NCBI RefSeq assembly: GCF_000429845.1 | Contig: NZ_AUCQ01000017.1 | Location: 1 to 64,000 of the forward strand | Length of the DNA: 64,000 bases | Direction of reading: 5' to 3' | Source of the DNA: Comamonas composti DSM 21721 | GTDB taxonomy: Bacteria; Pseudomonadota; Gammaproteobacteria; Burkholderiales; Burkholderiaceae_C | Shown: positions 24,846 through 34,144 of the stretch, one piece after another | Numbering within the stretch: the stretch's first letter is position 1 | Layout: each line of letters opens with the position of its first letter | Translations under genes and position numbers: made by a program | The notes under the pieces: model-generated | Database searches by the model: none | What the model saw: the letters and a program-made list of their open reading frames with translations, nothing else | What the model was told of the DNA's origin: nothing

Positions 24846-25631
24846 ATGAACAAGATGATTGCCGCCATGGCATGCGCTGCGGCCATGCTGGCCTCTGCTG
24901 GCGCCCACGCAGGGCGCTCCTGCGAGCAGCGCAGCCTGACGCCCGAGGTGCTCAAAAAATCCCTGAATCTGGCCGAGAAAACGGCCAAGGTGCTCGATGC
25001 CAGCGGTGCCAGGCTGGTGTTGCTGGGGCGTGCGGGCCAGGATCTGTCCAAATACGGCCTCAAGTACTCGCACCTGGGCTGGGCTTATAAAACCCCGGAG
25101 GGGCCGTGGCGCGTGGCGCACAAGCTCAATGAATGCGGCACGGCGGGAGGGCATGTGTACCGTCAGGGGCTGGGCGAATTCTTCCTCGACGACTTATGGC
25201 GCTACGAGGCCGTCTACCAGACTCCTTCTCCCGAGGTCCAGCAGGTGCTGTGGGACTTTCTGAACCAGCCGCAGAATGTGCTCAGAATGCAGCACGAGCC
25301 CTACAGCATGGTCAGCTATGCCTGGGGCCAGCGTTACCAGCAGTCCAACCAGTGGGCCCTGGAGACTCTGGCTGCGGCCATGGAGTCCAGGACCGTGATG
25401 CGCCGCGACCAGGCTCAGGCATGGCTGGGCTTCAAGGGCTATGAGCCCAGTGTGCTCACGATTCGTGCGCTCACCCGCCTTGGCGGGCGCATGACGGCAG
25501 CGAATATCGCCTTTGACGACCACCCCAACGACAAGCGCTATGCCAGCCGCATAGAAACCGTGACCGTCGATTCGGTGATCCGCTGGATGCAGCGCAGCCA
25601 GCTGGCCGGCGAAGCGCGCCTGATCCACTGA
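24846..25631 (+). CDS. DUF2145 family exported protein
   Basis: The protein (261 aa) has a signal peptide (MIAAMACAAAMLASAGAHA) and matches the DUF2145 pattern: GRSCEQRSLTPE at the mature start, then DLSKYGLKYSHLGWAYKTPE and VAHKLNECGTAGGHVYRQGLGEFFLDD. The conserved SH, H and C residues suggest a papain-like (NlpC/YiiX-type) amidase fold, but I cannot confirm that. It sits 8 bp after the small exported protein gene. Confidence 0.8.
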   Translation: MNKMIAAMACAAAMLASAGAHAGRSCEQRSLTPEVLKKSLNLAEKTAKVLDASGARLVLLGRAGQDLSKYGLKYSHLGWAYKTPEGPWRVAHKLNECGTAGGHVYRQGLGEFFLDDLWRYEAVYQTPSPEVQQVLWDFLNQPQNVLRMQHEPYSMVSYAWGQRYQQSNQWALETLAAAMESRTVMRRDQAQAWLGFKGYEPSVLTIRALTRLGGRMTAANIAFDDHPNDKRYASRIETVTVDSVIRWMQRSQLAGEARLIH

Positions 25632-25839
25632 TCCGGCGTCCATGACCGCCGCGTAACGCAGACAGGCGGCGGGATCTGGCCTGCCATTGCAGGATTCATC
25701 GCTGCAATGGCTTTCGATGAGCCGTGATACACCAGGGCTTGCATTTCGCACTCATGGCTGGCGGCCCACTCCATGGAGCCGGGTCGCCAGCCATTTTCCC
25801 GTTGATGCCGGTTTGCTGCCCTTGTTTGGCGAGGAGCCT

Positions 25840-27075
25840 ATGCCCAGCTTGGAGAAGGATGTTGGAGAGGATGCCGAAGGAGCCGAAGCCCGAGGAAGCC
25901 GTGGCCGTCGCCTGCCGCTGAGTGCTCCGCTTTGGGGCTCGCTGGCGGGAGCGTTGCTGCTGCTGGCCCAGCTTGCGGTACAGGGGGCGGACCATGTACG
26001 GGTCGTGCTCTGCTACTTGCTGCTTTCGGGCGGAGGCGGGCTGGTGTGGGCCTGGTGGGGCCACAAGCAAGGCCTGGGGTGGACGGCGACATGGCGCGGT
26101 CATGGGCTGATCCAGTGTGTGACGGCCTTGCCGCTGGTGCTGCTGCCCCAGATGAGCTGGCTGGCTGTCGGCCTGTGGCTTGCAGGCACGGCCTGGCTGC
26201 CCTGGGATGTGCGCCGGGAGCAGCCCTGGTATCTGCCCGCCTGGCTAGGGGGGCTGCTGGTGCTCATGGCCATGGCGCTGCTGCTGGCGCTGAATCTGGG
26301 CGTATCCGCAGCCCCTCCTGCGGCCAGCGGCGGGCGCAATCTGTGGCTGGCCGCTGCGTTCTTGCCCGTGCTGGCCCATGTGCTCGCAGCCAGGCTGGCA
26401 GGAGAGGCCAGCCGCCAGCACTTCGATCAGGAGCTGGTGCAACTGTCCGCTTACTGCGAGCAAATGATCAAGGACGTGCAGCAGTTGCAGCAGCAGGTCG
26501 GGGGCTTGCGTCAGATGTCTTCGGGAGAGCGCGATGCGCTCACCGGCGTCAGCAGCTTTATCCGGATCATGGAGGCCGTGGATGCTCTGCGCGAGCGCCA
26601 TGCTCGCAAGCGCGAGGAGTTCTGCGTGGTTTTGCTGGCGCTTGATCCCTTGGAGCCGCCTGCGCCCATGGCTGAGCCTGTGGGCAAGGGGCCATCGCTG
26701 CAGGAGCGCATGCTGCTCATGGTCAGTGGCCTGCTGGTCACGCAATTGCGTGAAGTCGATGAGGTGGGTCGCTATCGGGACGATATTTTCATGCTGGTGT
26801 TGCCTGACACGCTTGCGGAGCAGGCCGTTCCGGCCCTGCACAGGCTGCGCCAGGCCGTGAGCCAAAAGCATTGGGCGCTGAGTCCGACCTCGGCGGAGTT
26901 CGAGGCCAAGCAGCCCCTGACCCTGACGATTGCAGTGGCAGAGTATGTGAGTGGAGAAACCTCGGAATACCTGGTGCAGCGCACCTATGTAGCGCTGCAG
27001 CGGGCCCATGCCATGGGGCGCGATCAGATCGTGCTCGCGGAGGACTCCATGCCCCCCGGCCCAGGCGCTATGTAG
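25840..27075 (+). CDS. Membrane protein with degenerate GGDEF domain
   Basis: The protein (411 aa) has six or so membrane helices (residues 35 to about 190), a coiled-coil linker (DQELVQLSAYCEQMIKDVQQ) and a C-terminal domain that aligns with diguanylate cyclases. RDALTGVSSF marks the start, but the active-site GGDEF is replaced by RDDIF (residues 313-317). It therefore probably cannot make cyclic di-GMP and may instead bind nucleotide or protein partners. Start chosen at the ATG after GAGGAG. Confidence 0.75.
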   Translation: MPSLEKDVGEDAEGAEARGSRGRRLPLSAPLWGSLAGALLLLAQLAVQGADHVRVVLCYLLLSGGGGLVWAWWGHKQGLGWTATWRGHGLIQCVTALPLVLLPQMSWLAVGLWLAGTAWLPWDVRREQPWYLPAWLGGLLVLMAMALLLALNLGVSAAPPAASGGRNLWLAAAFLPVLAHVLAARLAGEASRQHFDQELVQLSAYCEQMIKDVQQLQQQVGGLRQMSSGERDALTGVSSFIRIMEAVDALRERHARKREEFCVVLLALDPLEPPAPMAEPVGKGPSLQERMLLMVSGLLVTQLREVDEVGRYRDDIFMLVLPDTLAEQAVPALHRLRQAVSQKHWALSPTSAEFEAKQPLTLTIAVAEYVSGETSEYLVQRTYVALQRAHAMGRDQIVLAEDSMPPGPGAM

Positions 27076-27097
27076 GCGGTGGCCCCGCGCCGCCTCT

Positions 27098-28892
<1,795 letters not shown>

Positions 28893-28913
28893 AAGGCGCT
28901 TACTCCTGATTTA

Positions 28914-29013
28914 GAGCGTGTTCACGATCTCTACGCAGGCGCGTTGGAGCGCAATCGGGATGAGTTCGAGTCGATGGGCCGCAGCTTGCACCGGGGTGCA
29001 AGCAAGGGCCAGT
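28914..29013 (+). mobile_element. Truncated copy of the 267-bp element (left 100 bp)
   Basis: GAGCGTGTTCACGATCTC preceded by TTA marks the left end. Identity to the complete copy runs through the GCTTGCACC-GG-GGTGCAAGC hairpin to AAGGGCCAGTG and then stops. The break is 7 bp from the stop codon of the converging hypothetical gene. The right half, including unit 2, is missing. Confidence 0.8.
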
Positions 29014-29019
29014 GGCCAG

Positions 29020-29418
29020 TCAGGCGGCGCGGCGCTGATCGGGGGTGGCGCGTGCCTGCAGCTTGCCATGGGGCAGGCTGGCCAGGCGGGCCAGCATCCG
29101 GCAGCAGTAACCGCGGATGCGCAGGCATTTGTTGATCTCATCTTCGGGCAGCGGGCCCGAGACGACGACCAGACGGTCGGCCGAATCCCAGTCGCCGGCG
29201 GCGCGCAGCCGGCGCCTGGTCCCCAGGGCCCAGGAGTGGATGCGTGCGGGCTGGCCGTGCTGGTGGATCTGCCCCGTGTCCTGGTCGAAGGCAATCGCAA
29301 CCAGGCAGGTCTTGAGCCGGAAGCGCCGCTCTCCGGTGACGCTGCTGGGCTGGTCCCGCAGGTCGTACAGGTAATAGTGTCCGGCCTTGAGCTGGTAGCG
29401 CAGATGCTGTGATTCCAT
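29020..29418 (-). CDS. Hypothetical protein
   Basis: I do not recognise this 132-aa protein. It starts MESQHLRYQLKAGHYYLYDL, is basic, and has no signal peptide or membrane segment. The sequence LVVVSGPLPEDEINKCLRIRGYCCRMLARLASLP contains three cysteines. The start at 29416-29418 is preceded by GGAGG. Its 3' end abuts the truncated repeat element, so the last residues (ARATPDQRRAA) may have been changed by that insertion or deletion. Confidence 0.6.
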   Translation of the reverse strand: MESQHLRYQLKAGHYYLYDLRDQPSSVTGERRFRLKTCLVAIAFDQDTGQIHQHGQPARIHSWALGTRRRLRAAGDWDSADRLVVVSGPLPEDEINKCLRIRGYCCRMLARLASLPHGKLQARATPDQRRAA

Positions 29419-29541
29419 GATCCTGGCCCTCCGGGGCGACTGGCTGCAGGCCCCGATGCTAAACAGGATCCATGGTGTGCTCCATAGGGTCTCTATGCAG
29501 GCAGCCTGGGTTTTGGGGCGCATGCGCGGCCCCCGGCTGGT

Positions 29542-30705
29542 CTAGGGCTGGCCCCAGTCGCGCAGCCGCCGGTACAGCAGGCCGCGCGATACGCCTAGCA
29601 TGCGCGCGGCCTGGGAGATATTGCCCTGGCACTGGGCCAGGGCCTGCTCGATCAGGCCCCGGCTGGCCTCGCCCAGCGAGGGCGGGGGGCTGTTATGTGC
29701 CGGTGCGGCATCGGCGGGTCTGGCGTCGGGCACGGCCGCGACGGGCGCTGTACCCTGCTCGTGCAGCGAGGCCTGCAGCCACAGCGTCAGCCCGGACGGC
29801 AATCTGTGAGGGCGTGCCTGGCCATGGTGGGCCAGGTCGAGCAGCAGGGGCAGGCCCAGGCCCAGCACCTGCTCGGCATCCAGGCCATGCTCGGGCCAGC
29901 GTGGGCTGGCCAGCAACTGGGCGCCCGTGCCGTTGAACCAGCGCACCAAGCCTTGCTCATCGACGGCTGCAAGTCCTTCCAGAGGAGTGCCGAACATGTT
30001 CGGGCTGGATTGAAAGCGCAGCAGCAAATGCCTGCTGGCAGCGCCCATGAGCAGGCGGTTCTCTATGGAGGTGGCGTACATGTGGGCCATGGCACCCGCG
30101 TCAAAGCGAAACGGCCCGGCTTCGCTGCTGAGATCGAGCATGGCTACGGTGCGTCCCTGGGTGTCGCGTATCGGGGCTGCCGTGCAGTGCAAGGGCGCAA
30201 GACAGTGGAAGAAGTGTTCGCCTCCGCGTATGTGGCAGACCTCGCCCGTGCTTGCCGTGACGCCGGGCGCGCCCGTGCCCACAGTGTCCTCGGCGACCTT
30301 CACGCCCACGCGGGCCACGCAGTCCAGCAGGGGCGCATGGCCGCTGGTGGGGCGCGAGGCCAGCAGCACCACGCCATCGCTGCAGGTCAGCATGGCGCGT
30401 ACCTGGCTGCCGGCGATCACGGTTTCGAGCTCGGCAATCGGTGCCTTGGCCGCTTCGAGCAAGGCCTTGTTGTGGGTCAGCAAGGTGGCGATGCGGATCT
30501 TGCTGACTGGGTCGAAGCAGATCTTTTCATCGGGGCTGCGCTGGGCGCTCAGGCAGCGTATCCAGGATTGCAGCACGGGCTCGGAGACCAGGCCGGAGGG
30601 GCGCTCGCCATGCTCGAAATAGCGTTCGCGGGCCAGGGCCACGCGGTCCTGGCGCGTGACGTAGAAGGGGTTGGCCGGCAAGTGGGCGGAGAAGGCGGCA
30701 GGCAT
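29542..30705 (-). CDS. AcoR-like regulator (GAF plus Fis HTH, no AAA+ domain)
   Basis: The protein (387 aa) has the N-terminal signature of AcoR/DhaR activators (VSEPVLQSWIRCL ... GVKVAEDTVGTGAPGVTASTG, a GAF-type sensor over residues 40-220). A PAS-like part follows, and then a C-terminal Fis helix-turn-helix (GNISQAARMLGVSRGLLYRRLRD). The sigma-54 AAA+ domain that normally lies between is absent, with only a proline/alanine linker in its place. It therefore cannot act as a sigma-54 ATPase. It is divergent from the quinohaemoprotein dehydrogenase gene and probably regulates it. Start ATG at 30703-30705. Confidence 0.85.
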   Translation of the reverse strand: MPAAFSAHLPANPFYVTRQDRVALARERYFEHGERPSGLVSEPVLQSWIRCLSAQRSPDEKICFDPVSKIRIATLLTHNKALLEAAKAPIAELETVIAGSQVRAMLTCSDGVVLLASRPTSGHAPLLDCVARVGVKVAEDTVGTGAPGVTASTGEVCHIRGGEHFFHCLAPLHCTAAPIRDTQGRTVAMLDLSSEAGPFRFDAGAMAHMYATSIENRLLMGAASRHLLLRFQSSPNMFGTPLEGLAAVDEQGLVRWFNGTGAQLLASPRWPEHGLDAEQVLGLGLPLLLDLAHHGQARPHRLPSGLTLWLQASLHEQGTAPVAAVPDARPADAAPAHNSPPPSLGEASRGLIEQALAQCQGNISQAARMLGVSRGLLYRRLRDWGQP

Positions 30706-30863
30706 GACTCGGATCAATAAGGCCAGGGGATTGTCGGTCCGCTGCCGCCGCCTCCAGTACTAGGGAAATCTCCTGGGTGGGACTCTGGGGCGCGCCAGCG
30801 TTCCGCTCCGGTCCAGGCACTGTTCCGAGCCGGCACAGATAGGGCCGAGGGTATGTACGAGTG

Positions 30864-30892
30864 TTGAGAGCGCAAAGGCTTTTTTCTATGGT
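30864..30892 (+). promoter_or_regulatory. Candidate sigma-70 promoter of the alcohol dehydrogenase gene
   Basis: TTGAGA and TATGGT are separated by 17 bp, about 70 bp before the ATG. This would fit a regulator that does not use sigma-54. A GG-N10-GC arrangement just upstream (GGCACAGATAGGGC) is a poor sigma-54 match. Confidence 0.4.
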
Positions 30893-30961
30893 TGCGCTCA
30901 CGAGTCCGGGTCATGTCCTCCGGCCTCATCCAGGCTTTACCAGACCGTTCAGGAGACAAGA

Positions 30962-33070
30962 ATGAAATCCCACACCACCTCGGCCGCGCTGCTGGCCGGC
31001 ATGCTGCTGGCCTTGCCAGGCATTACCTGGGCCCAGGCCAAGGGCTCGCCCGAGCATGTGCGCGCAGTCACGGCAGGCGTGGATGCGCAAGGCATCCTCG
31101 ACAACGCACGCACCGGCAAAAACTGGCTCAGTCATGGCCAGGACTATGGCGAGACGCGCTTTTCCCGGCTCAAGCAGATCGATACCCGCAATGTGCAAAA
31201 GCTGGGCCTGGCCTGGTCCTACGATCTGGAGTCCACGCGCGGCGTCGAGGCCACGCCTTTGGTCGTGGACGGCATCATGTATGTGAGCGCGAGCTGGAGC
31301 GTGGTGCATGCCATCGACGTGCGCAGCGGCAAACGGCTGTGGAGCTTCGATCCCGGCGTGGACCGGGCCAACGGCTTTAAGGGCTGCTGCGATGTGGTCA
31401 ACCGCGGCGTGGCCGTCTACAAGGGCAAGGTGTATGTGGGCGCTTTTGACGGCCGGCTGATCGCCCTGAATGCGGCCACGGGCAGCAAGGTCTGGGAAAA
31501 GGACACCGTGATCGACCACAAGCGCTCCTACACGATTACGGGCGCTCCGCGCGTCATCAAGGGCAAGGTGGTGATCGGCAACGGCGGCGCCGAATACGGC
31601 GTGCGCGGCTATGTGACGGCCTATGACGCCGAGAGCGGCGAGCAGAAATGGCGCTGGTTCACCGTGCCGGGCGACCCGTCCCAGCCCTTCGAGAACGAGG
31701 CCATGGAGCGCGCGGCCAAGACCTGGGATCCGGCCGGCAAATGGTGGGAGAGCGGCGGCGGCGGCACGGCCTGGGACTCCATGGCTTACGACCCCGAGCT
31801 CAACCTGATGTACATAGGCACGGGCAACGGCTCGCCCTGGGCGCGCAGCAAGCGCAGCCCGGCCGGGGGGGACAACCTCTATCTGGCCAGCATCGTCGCG
31901 CTCAACCCCGATACCGGCGAATACGTGTGGCACTACCAGGAGACGCCCGGCGACAGCTGGGACTTCACCTCCACCCAGCCCATGATCCTGGCCGACCTCA
32001 AGATCGGCGGCAAGCAGCGCAAGGTGATTCTGCATGCGCCCAAGAACGGCTTTTTCTTCGTCGTGGACCGCACGAATGGCGAATTCATCTCGGCCAAGAA
32101 CTTTGTCGACGTGAACTGGGCCACGGGCTACGACAGCAAGGGCCGGCCTATCGAGACCCCGATTGCGCGCAGCGGCGACCGGGCACGCGACATCATTCCC
32201 AGCCCGTTTGGCGGGCACAACTGGCATTCCATGTCCTTCAATCCACAGACGGGGCTGGTCTATCTGCCGGCCCAGCATGTGCCCCTGACCCTGCAGGACA
32301 ACCAGAACTGGAAGCTCAATGCCGGCAGCCAGCCCGAGCCCCATAGCAACATCGGCTGGAACATTGCCACGCTGATCAACATGGAGCCCGCCAAGAGCAA
32401 GCCTTTCGGGCGCCTGATCGCCTGGGACCCGGTGGCCCAGAAGGAGCGCTGGCGCGTGGAGCAGGTCTCGCCCTGGAATGGCGGCACCCTGAGCACGGCC
32501 GGCAACCTGGTGTTCCAGGGCACGGCGGACGGGCGCTTTGCGGCCTACGATGCGCGCAACGGCAAGAAGCTCTGGGAAAAGCCCACGGGCACGGGCGTGG
32601 TGGCGGCGCCCATCACCTACGAGGTCGATGGCCGGCAGTATGTGTCCATCGCCGTGGGCTGGGGCGGCGTCTACGGCCTGGCCGCACGTCACACGGAGCG
32701 CAAGGGGCCGGGCACGGTCTACACCTTTGTGCTCGATGGCAAGGCCAAGCCCCCGGCCTTCGTCGACTACCAACTGGGCAAGCTGGTACAGGGCGTGCCC
32801 TACGACAAGAGCCAGGTGGCCGAGGGCACGGCGCTCTATGTGAGCAATTGCGCGTTCTGCCATGGCGTGCCCGGCGTGGACCGTGGCGGCAACCTGCCCA
32901 ATCTGGCCTATCTGGACAAGGCCTACATAGAGCACCTGGACAAGTTCATCTTCAAGGGGCCGGCCATGGCGCGCGGCATGCCCGACTTCACGGGCAAGCT
33001 CAGCATGGATGACGTGGAGAAGATCAAGGCCTTCATCCAGGGCACGGCCGACGCCATACGCCCTCAATAA
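30962..33070 (+). CDS. PQQ-dependent quinohaemoprotein alcohol dehydrogenase (type I)
   Basis: The protein (702 aa) has a signal peptide ending at ITWAQA, an eight-bladed PQQ propeller (residues 40 to about 590) and a C-terminal cytochrome c domain with CAFCH (C630, C633, H634). The adjacent-cysteine disulfide ring that sits over PQQ is visible as GCCDVV (C142-C143). It oxidises primary alcohols in the periplasm and passes electrons through its haem. This architecture matches the quinohaemoprotein ethanol dehydrogenase of Comamonas testosteroni. No PQQ biosynthesis genes are in the window. AGGAGAC precedes the ATG. Confidence 0.94.
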   Translation: MKSHTTSAALLAGMLLALPGITWAQAKGSPEHVRAVTAGVDAQGILDNARTGKNWLSHGQDYGETRFSRLKQIDTRNVQKLGLAWSYDLESTRGVEATPLVVDGIMYVSASWSVVHAIDVRSGKRLWSFDPGVDRANGFKGCCDVVNRGVAVYKGKVYVGAFDGRLIALNAATGSKVWEKDTVIDHKRSYTITGAPRVIKGKVVIGNGGAEYGVRGYVTAYDAESGEQKWRWFTVPGDPSQPFENEAMERAAKTWDPAGKWWESGGGGTAWDSMAYDPELNLMYIGTGNGSPWARSKRSPAGGDNLYLASIVALNPDTGEYVWHYQETPGDSWDFTSTQPMILADLKIGGKQRKVILHAPKNGFFFVVDRTNGEFISAKNFVDVNWATGYDSKGRPIETPIARSGDRARDIIPSPFGGHNWHSMSFNPQTGLVYLPAQHVPLTLQDNQNWKLNAGSQPEPHSNIGWNIATLINMEPAKSKPFGRLIAWDPVAQKERWRVEQVSPWNGGTLSTAGNLVFQGTADGRFAAYDARNGKKLWEKPTGTGVVAAPITYEVDGRQYVSIAVGWGGVYGLAARHTERKGPGTVYTFVLDGKAKPPAFVDYQLGKLVQGVPYDKSQVAEGTALYVSNCAFCHGVPGVDRGGNLPNLAYLDKAYIEHLDKFIFKGPAMARGMPDFTGKLSMDDVEKIKAFIQGTADAIRPQ

Positions 33071-33099
33071 ACCCCGCCAGCTTTCCAGGCCCGTGCTCA

Positions 33100-33123
33100 G
33101 GCCCGGCTGCATGCAGCCGGGCC
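33100..33123. promoter_or_regulatory. 24-bp perfect palindrome between dehydrogenase and porin-like genes
   Basis: GGCCCGGCTGCA is followed directly by its reverse complement. It should form a stable hairpin 30 bp after the dehydrogenase stop and 43 bp before the next gene. Without a T-run it is more likely an mRNA-stabilising or partial-attenuation element than a full terminator. Confidence 0.5.
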
Positions 33124-33165
33124 GGGGCCGGCCTGCGCCCCACCCAAGACAAAAAGGAGACTTCC

Positions 33166-34053
33166 ATGCCCATCCGAACCTCACCTGGACAAGCGCTGGC
33201 TGCGGCCTGCGCCCTGTGCGCAACCCTGCTCTGCGGCCCGGCCCGCGCGGTGGACATCGATGCCGGCGACTACACGGCCCTGCCTGCGGGCACCACCCTG
33301 GGCATGGTCTATTACCAGCACGCCACGCGCGACAAGCTGTATGCGGATGGCGAGAAGGTCGCGGTGCGGCCCAGGCTCAGCTCGGACATCGGCATTGTGC
33401 GCGGCGTGCACTTCATGCGGCTGGGCGACTATGTGATCGATCCGCAGTTTCTGCTGCCCTTCGGGCGGCTGTCGGCATCGCGCGACATCGCGGCCCTGGG
33501 CAGCAACAGCGGTGTGGGCGATCTGACGCTGGCCGCCACGCTCTGGCTGACCGAGCCCGGCGACAAGGAGCATCTGGGCATCACGCCCTTCATCTGGCTG
33601 CCCACGGGCCAGTATGAGCGCAGCAACTCCCTGAATCTGGGAGAGAACCGCTGGAAGGCGGCGCTGCAGGTGGGCTGGATCAAGCCGCTGGGCTCCAGGC
33701 TGACCATGGACCTGGCGGCCGATGTGACGGTGTTCGGCAAGAATGACGACTTCGGCCCCGGCGGCGCCACGCTCAAGCAAAAGCCGCAGTTCCAGTTCCA
33801 GGGGCTGTGGCGCTATCACCTGTCCGATGCCTCCGATCTGCGCCTGGGCCTGTCCTACCTGAACGGCGGCGAGACCCGGGTCAACGGACAGGACCAGAGC
33901 GACCGCCAGGCCGCGACCAAGATCTCCCTGGGCACCGGGGTGTTCGTCACGCCCAAGACCCAGCTCGTGGCCACCGTGGGGCGCGATCTGCATGTGCGCC
34001 AGGGCTTCAAGGAAAATGCGCGCATCAATCTGCGGCTGCTCCAGGTTTTTTAA
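33166..34053 (+). CDS. Outer-membrane transporter-like protein (phenol meta-pathway MetA/SphA type)
   Basis: The product (295 aa) has a signal peptide ending at GPARAVDI and then beta-barrel-like alternation, with the family start VDIDAGDYTALPAGTTLGMVYYQHA and end LQVF with a terminal Phe. The family is annotated as putative meta-pathway phenol degradation outer-membrane protein and is often found with PQQ alcohol dehydrogenases. It likely admits the alcohol or hydrophobic substrate. AAGGAGAC precedes its ATG. Confidence 0.82.
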   Translation: MPIRTSPGQALAAACALCATLLCGPARAVDIDAGDYTALPAGTTLGMVYYQHATRDKLYADGEKVAVRPRLSSDIGIVRGVHFMRLGDYVIDPQFLLPFGRLSASRDIAALGSNSGVGDLTLAATLWLTEPGDKEHLGITPFIWLPTGQYERSNSLNLGENRWKAALQVGWIKPLGSRLTMDLAADVTVFGKNDDFGPGGATLKQKPQFQFQGLWRYHLSDASDLRLGLSYLNGGETRVNGQDQSDRQAATKISLGTGVFVTPKTQLVATVGRDLHVRQGFKENARINLRLLQVF

Positions 34054-34064
34054 ACAAAGAAACA

Positions 34065-34144
34065 ATAGCTGCAAGCGCCTTCTACAGCTTGATTTCAGAT
34101 ATGAAAGTGCCTGAAATCGTTTGTATGCAGGCGCTGCAAGCTAT
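34065..34144. repeat. Intergenic palindromic repeat, copy A
   Basis: An imperfect inverted repeat (ATAGCTGCAAGCGCCT ... AGGCGCTGCAAGCTAT) encloses TTTCAG-N12-CTGAAA. It has an inverted relative at 55273-55350. It lies between the converging porin-like and pldA genes and touches the pldA stop codon, so it may serve as a two-way terminator. Confidence 0.6.

Noticed and set aside
30818-30840. Sigma-54 promoter before the alcohol dehydrogenase
   Set aside because: GG and GC are correctly spaced, but the -12 part reads GGGC instead of TTGC, and the adjacent regulator lacks the AAA+ domain needed for sigma-54.
30926-33223. Open frame of about 765 codons on the minus strand
   Set aside because: It is the antisense shadow of the quinohaemoprotein dehydrogenase, which has all family motifs on the plus strand.
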